Assembly (NCBI GenBank): GCA_964528645.1
Contig: CAZGSR010000038.1
Coordinates: 1-26,854, forward strand
DNA from: UBA5734 sp964528645
GTDB lineage: Bacteria > Bacillota > Clostridia > Saccharofermentanales > UBA5734
Direction: 5' to 3'
Length of the DNA: 26,854 nt
Positions 22,931 through 26,854 of the stretch are shown piece after piece (the stretch's first letter is position 1; each line of letters opens with the position of its first letter). The notes beneath the pieces are model-generated. The model ran no database searches. It had not been told where the DNA came from and worked only from the letters and a program-made list of their open reading frames with translations. Position numbers and translations under genes: made by a program.

Positions 22931-24999
22931 GTAATCAGACAGAAGACCTAAAGAAGAATGATCATCACAGTGAGCTGGAAGGGGATGGGATTGACGATGT
23001 TGTCAATCTGGCAGTTAACCCCCAGGCCCTGGTCGATGATGACTATCAGGAAATGGCCTTTGAGATGACCGATGGTGAGTTCGATTCGTTCGATACCACC
23101 AATGCTTCCGCATACAGTGAATCGGATATTCAGGTTCTGGAGGGTCTGGAAGCTGTCCGCAAGCGTCCTGGCATGTATATCGGTGATACAGCATTGCGTG
23201 GCCTTCATCATCTTGTTTATGAAATTGTTGCTAATTCAGTCGATGAAGCATTGGCCGGTCGGTGTGATACGATTAATGTTCATATTAATTCTGACGGTTC
23301 GGTTACTGTAAGTGATAATGGCAGTGGTATCCCCGTCGGTAATCATCCCAAAATGGGCATCCCAACCGTTGAAGTTGTCCATACGGTTCTGCATGCGGGT
23401 GGCAAATTTGGTGGCGGTGCGTACAGCGTCTCGGGCGGTTTGCATGGGGTAGGTGCTTCAGTTGTTAACGCGCTGTCTGCCTGGATGGAAGTGATGGTCA
23501 AGCGTGAAGGCAAAATCTACAAGATCCGGTTCGAACGGGGGGCCACTGTCGGCAAACTCGAAATCGTCGGAGATACAGAAGAAACAGGTACGACCACGAC
23601 GTTTATGCCGGATCATTTGATTTTTCCGGATATCCAGTTCGAATATCATACGATGTTGACCCGTTATCGTGAAATGGCCTTCCTGAACCGGGAAATCACC
23701 ATCAATCTCAATGACTATCGCGAAACACCGCCTGTCGAGAAGAAACTGCATTACGAGGGCGGCATCATTTCCTTTGTTGAGTACCTGAACAAGAACAGGG
23801 AAGTCCTGCATAAGCAGCCGATTTACATTGCTACCCGCAGTGGGGATGTTTTTGTTGAGGTCGCCATCCAGTACAACGATTCCTATTCCGAGAATATTTA
23901 TTCCTATGCGAACAACATCGCCACCATCGAAGGTGGGACCCATATGACTGGCTTTAAATCAGCATTGACGAAGGTCATCAATGATTACGCCAGGAAATAT
24001 GGCATGATCAAACCCAATGACAAGAATCTGCAAGGTGAGGATGTGCGCGAAGGTCTCTACGCCATCATCAGTGTCAAATTACCTGAACCTCAGTTTGAAG
24101 GTCAGACGAAATCCAAACTGGGCAATTCCGAGATCCGGACGCTGGTTGAGAGTGTCATTAATGATAAATTAGCCGCCTATCTGGAAGAAAACCCATCTAT
24201 CGGAAAGATCATCATTGATAAATGTCTTTCGGCATCTCGTGCTCGTGATGCTGCACGTAAGGCTCGCGACCTGACGCGTCGTAAAAGTGTCTTCGAATCA
24301 AATTCCCTCCCAGGCAAACTGGCTGATTGCCAGGAGAAGGATCCGACCTTCTGTGAATTGTTCATCGTCGAAGGTGACTCTGCCGGTGGTTCGGCTAAAA
24401 ACGGCCGCGAACGCAAATACCAGGCCATCCTGCCGCTATGGGGCAAAATGCTCAATGTCGAAAAGGCTCGGATTGACAAGGTCTATGATAATGAAAAATT
24501 ACTTCCGATTGTCCTTGCGTTAGGTGCAGGTATTGGCTCTGATTTTGATGTCACCAAATTACGTTATCACAAGATTATCTTGATGGCCGATGCGGACGTC
24601 GATGGTTCGCATATCCGCACCTTGTTATTGACTTTCTTTTTCCGCCACATGCGTCCATTGGTAGAGGCCGGTTACGTCTACATTGCCTGTCCGCCACTCT
24701 ATCGGGTGTATGAAGGAAATACCAGCCATTACGCTTACAATGACAAGGATGTCGAAGAAATCAAACTTAAAACAGGCTGGAAAGATCCGAAGATCCAGCG
24801 CTACAAAGGTCTGGGTGAAATGAGTGCCGAGCAGCTCTGGGATACGACCATGAACCCTGAAACACGTAAACTCATGCGTGTCACCGTTGAGGATGCGCTC
24901 TCATCGGATGAAACATTCAGTTTATTAATGGGAGATCGCGTCGAACCGAGAAAAGAATTTATCCAGATGAATGCAAAATATGCCAATACGGATGTATAA
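22927..24999 (+). CDS. gyrB: DNA gyrase subunit B
   Basis: This 690-residue ATPase subunit of gyrase introduces negative supercoils with GyrA. It shows the GHKL ATP site (NSVDEALAG, DNGSGIP, GGLHGVGASVVNALS), TOPRIM motifs EGDSAGGS (Glu482) and DADVDGSH (555-562), and QRYKGLGEM near the end. An acidic, poorly structured extension of about 62 residues precedes the normal start region (YSESDIQVLEGLEAVRKRPGMYIG). The GTG at 22927 has an AGGATGG SD and overlaps the remB stop codon (GTGA), so they are coupled. No gyrA follows; parA does. It ends at a terminator built on a parS palindrome. Confidence 0.97.
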   Translation: MSNQTEDLKKNDHHSELEGDGIDDVVNLAVNPQALVDDDYQEMAFEMTDGEFDSFDTTNASAYSESDIQVLEGLEAVRKRPGMYIGDTALRGLHHLVYEIVANSVDEALAGRCDTINVHINSDGSVTVSDNGSGIPVGNHPKMGIPTVEVVHTVLHAGGKFGGGAYSVSGGLHGVGASVVNALSAWMEVMVKREGKIYKIRFERGATVGKLEIVGDTEETGTTTTFMPDHLIFPDIQFEYHTMLTRYREMAFLNREITINLNDYRETPPVEKKLHYEGGIISFVEYLNKNREVLHKQPIYIATRSGDVFVEVAIQYNDSYSENIYSYANNIATIEGGTHMTGFKSALTKVINDYARKYGMIKPNDKNLQGEDVREGLYAIISVKLPEPQFEGQTKSKLGNSEIRTLVESVINDKLAAYLEENPSIGKIIIDKCLSASRARDAARKARDLTRRKSVFESNSLPGKLADCQEKDPTFCELFIVEGDSAGGSAKNGRERKYQAILPLWGKMLNVEKARIDKVYDNEKLLPIVLALGAGIGSDFDVTKLRYHKIILMADADVDGSHIRTLLLTFFFRHMRPLVEAGYVYIACPPLYRVYEGNTSHYAYNDKDVEEIKLKTGWKDPKIQRYKGLGEMSAEQLWDTTMNPETRKLMRVTVEDALSSDETFSLLMGDRVEPRKEFIQMNAKYANTDV

Positions 25000-25054
25000 A
25001 GTGATTTAAGCGGGATTAAATCTTAAGATTGATTTTGCTGCTATGTAAAGATGG

Positions 25055-25087
25055 CCGGATGTTTCACGTGAAACATCCGGTTTTTTT
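25055..25087 (+). terminator. gyrB terminator whose stem is a parS site
   Basis: A perfect 26-base palindrome (25055-25080) has CCGGAT/ATCCGG ends around the parS core and is followed by seven T. It forms an 11-bp hairpin with a four-base ACGT loop, 56 bases after the gyrB stop codon. Confidence 0.85.
25060..25075. promoter_or_regulatory. parS: parS centromere site 1
   Basis: TGTTTCACGTGAAACA is a perfect Spo0J/ParB binding site of the Bacillus type. It lies within the gyrB terminator, just upstream of parA. Confidence 0.95.
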
Positions 25088-25125
25088 ACTTTAACTGCTC
25101 TGATCTGTCGGATCAAAGCTATTTG

Positions 25126-25134
25126 TGATAAGAT
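25126..25134 (+). promoter_or_regulatory. Extended -10 promoter of parAB
   Basis: TG-A-TAAGAT (25126-25134) is an extended -10 about 30 bases before parA. It lies 50 bases from parS, so ParB spreading could affect it. Confidence 0.5.
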
Positions 25135-25164
25135 ACTCAACATTGGAACAAGGAGATTGACCCA

Positions 25165-25941
25165 ATGTCTCAAGTCATTGCGATTGTGAATCAAAAAGGT
25201 GGGGTTGGCAAAACAACTACCACAGTTAACCTGGCATCGTTTATCGCCAATAAAGGCAAAAAGGTCCTTCTCATCGATGTGGATCCCCAGGGAAATGCGA
25301 CATCTGGGTTAGGCTTGGAAAAGAATAAAGTTGAGCTATCGACCTATGATGTGCTCATCAATCAAGTCCCGTTGCGCGATGCCATTCAGGAAACAGGCCG
25401 AAAACGCCTGTCTATTTGCCCGGCCAATATTGATTTAGCTGGTGCAGAAGTTGAACTGGTTGGTACTGTTTCACGTGAAACATTTTTGAAACGCGCCATT
25501 GATCCGATTCGTGATGAATTTGATTTTGTTCTTATGGATTGCCCTCCGTCGTTGGGTCTGCTGACTCTGAATGCTCTGACTGCTGCTGATAGTTTGATTG
25601 TACCGATCCAGGGTGAATATTACGCCTTGGAAGGTCTGACCCAGCTGATGGAGACGGTTTCGATTGTCAAACGCAACATGAATCAGAATTTGTCTGTGTT
25701 TGGTGTCGTCGTGACGATGTTTGATGCCCGGACTCAGCTTTCCCATCAAGTCGCAGCGGAGGTCAGGAAGTATTTCGGCGATAAAGTCTTCCGGACGATC
25801 ATTCCGCGTAATGTCCGCTTGAGCGAAGCACCCAGTTTCGGTAAATCCATCGTCGAATATGATCCGAAATCCAAAGGTGCGGAATCTTATGATGCACTGG
25901 CCAGGGAAGTTATCAAACGGGCAGGAGGATATGGATTATGA
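25165..25941 (+). CDS. parA: Chromosome partitioning ATPase ParA (Soj)
   Basis: This 258-residue deviant Walker ATPase has NQKGGVGKTTTTVNLA (Walker A, 9-24), LLIDVDPQGNATSGLG and MDCPPSLGLLTLNAL. It works with ParB and parS in segregation and also regulates DnaA in Bacillus. Length is normal and there is no N-terminal DNA-binding domain, as for chromosomal Soj. The start has AAGGAG (25150-25155). It overlaps parB by four bases. A parS site lies inside the gene at 25467-25482. Confidence 0.96.
   Translation: MSQVIAIVNQKGGVGKTTTTVNLASFIANKGKKVLLIDVDPQGNATSGLGLEKNKVELSTYDVLINQVPLRDAIQETGRKRLSICPANIDLAGAEVELVGTVSRETFLKRAIDPIRDEFDFVLMDCPPSLGLLTLNALTAADSLIVPIQGEYYALEGLTQLMETVSIVKRNMNQNLSVFGVVVTMFDARTQLSHQVAAEVRKYFGDKVFRTIIPRNVRLSEAPSFGKSIVEYDPKSKGAESYDALAREVIKRAGGYGL
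25467..25482. promoter_or_regulatory. parS: parS centromere site 2, inside parA
   Basis: TGTTTCACGTGAAACA occurs again, perfect, within the parA reading frame, where it encodes part of GTVSRETF. It is 407 bases from site 1. In B. subtilis a parS site also lies inside the parB gene. Confidence 0.93.
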
Positions 25942-26798
25942 GTGCAGCGAATAGCAAAGGGTTAGGCCGAGGTTTGGGTGCTTTGTTGACCAATCCGGAA
26001 ATGATCAATGAAGAGATCAAAGGATCGATTGTCGAACTGAAGATCAATGACATCGCACCCAATGCAGATCAGCCGCGCAAGCAGTTTGACCAGGACAAAC
26101 TCCAGGAACTGGCGGCTTCTATTCGTGAAAATGGTGTGATCCAGCCGATCATCGTTTGTAAAGCCGAAAAAGGGTACAAAATCGTTGCCGGTGAACGACG
26201 CTGGCGAGCTTCGCGTATGGCTGGACTGACAGTCATTCCAGCGATCGTCCGTGATCTGACCAATTTACAGGTTCTGCAGCATGCTTTGATTGAAAACATC
26301 CAACGCCAGGACCTGAATCCTCTGGAAGAAGCCCTTGCCTTGGATAAATTGATCACAGACCACGAAATGACACAGGAGTCATTAGCTAAAGTAGTTGGCC
26401 GCAGTCGTCCGGCTATCGCCAATACGCTACGCTTGTTGAATTTACCAGAATCTATCCGGCATCATCTCATGAATGAAGAGTTGACCGCTGGACATGCCAG
26501 AGCGCTACTGGCTTTGCCTGAAGAAGATATCCAAGTCAAAGCAGCCAATCTGATTATTGGTAAATCTCTGAATGTTCGCGAAACAGAAAAACTCGTCAAA
26601 AAGCTCCAGCAGCCAGCCAGACAAGTCAAAACCATCGACGAAGTGTACCAGCTCAGTGTCAGGGAAGTCGAGCGTGAGTTGACCAGTAATCTGGGCACCA
26701 AAGTCCGTCTCAAAGATCGCAACGGTAAAGGCAGCATCGTAATCGACTACTTCTCAAATGACGATCTGAACCGGATCCTGTCACTCATAAAATCTTGA
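25938..26798 (+). CDS. parB: Chromosome partitioning protein ParB (Spo0J)
   Basis: This 286-residue CTP-dependent clamp binds parS and loads condensin. It starts with the ParA-stimulating KGLGRGLGALL, then has the CTP site ENGVIQPIIV and GERRWRASRMAG, the helix-turn-helix MTQESLAKVVGRSRPAIANTLRLLNLP, LTAGHARALLAL, and a C-terminal dimer domain. The ATG overlaps the parA stop codon (ATGA) and has GGAGG upstream. The spacer that follows (26799-26854) holds a repeated GTGCCTCAT but no gene. Confidence 0.96.
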   Translation: MSAANSKGLGRGLGALLTNPEMINEEIKGSIVELKINDIAPNADQPRKQFDQDKLQELAASIRENGVIQPIIVCKAEKGYKIVAGERRWRASRMAGLTVIPAIVRDLTNLQVLQHALIENIQRQDLNPLEEALALDKLITDHEMTQESLAKVVGRSRPAIANTLRLLNLPESIRHHLMNEELTAGHARALLALPEEDIQVKAANLIIGKSLNVRETEKLVKKLQQPARQVKTIDEVYQLSVREVERELTSNLGTKVRLKDRNGKGSIVIDYFSNDDLNRILSLIKS

Positions 26799-26854
26799 GT
26801 CGTAGTGCCTCATGTCAATATGAGCGCGAAATAGTAACTGGTGCCTCATATAGT

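Noticed and set aside
26799..26854. Repeat or mobile-element edge after parB
   Set aside because: GTGCCTCAT occurs twice, but the stretch is too short and the window ends, so nothing can be concluded.

Overview
The window is the replication-origin region of a Bacillota (Firmicutes) chromosome, most likely a member of class Clostridia. The evidence is the order dnaA-dnaN-recF-remB-gyrB, two perfect Bacillus-type parS sites, AGGAGG ribosome binding sites and TG-N-TAAAAT/TAAGAT extended -10 promoters. Genes left of the origin lie mostly on the minus strand and genes right of it on the plus strand, as expected for two replichores diverging from an oriC between dnaA and dnaN. No rRNA, tRNA, insertion sequence or CRISPR array was seen.

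Layout. 89-1135: a membrane-anchored RsgI-like anti-sigma protein with two EF-hand-like loops. 1235-12205: a metabolic locus made of a LarA-family racemase, a divergent DeoR regulator, and a minus-strand series iolD, iolE, malic enzyme, type II (archaeal-type) GAPDH, archaeal-like PGK, and a split transketolase with its own promoter. 12510-15193: msrAB-sulP operon. 15341-18471: an NAD-dependent epimerase/dehydratase, a Gfo/Idh oxidoreductase, a HAD phosphatase and a small membrane protein. 18608-26798: dnaA, oriC, dnaN, recF, remB, gyrB, parA and parB. The usual left flank (rpmH-rnpA-yidC-jag-mnmEG-rsmG) is absent. No gyrA follows gyrB; parAB takes its place.

The most interesting part is 1235-12205. 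I propose that it encodes an undescribed, or at least non-canonical, transketolase route for inositol. IolE and IolD lead to 5-deoxyglucuronate, and an IolB encoded elsewhere would give 5-dehydro-2-deoxy-D-gluconate (DKG). DKG is the exact structural analogue of xylulose 5-phosphate with CH2-COO- in place of CH2-OPO3. Transketolase would move its two-carbon ketol to a sugar phosphate and leave malate semialdehyde, the carboxylate analogue of glyceraldehyde 3-phosphate. The GAPDH-like and PGK-like enzymes would oxidise this via malyl phosphate to malate plus ATP. The PGK-like enzyme has lost one substrate-phosphate arginine. By stereochemistry the product should be D-malate, which the LarA-family racemase would convert to L-malate for the malic enzyme, giving pyruvate. 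Every gene of the locus then has a job, and IolC, IolJ and IolA are not needed. This is inference from gene content and chemistry, not demonstrated.

The origin region also shows a perfect parS site that forms the stem of the gyrB terminator, a second parS inside parA, and a DnaA-box cluster between dnaA and dnaN.
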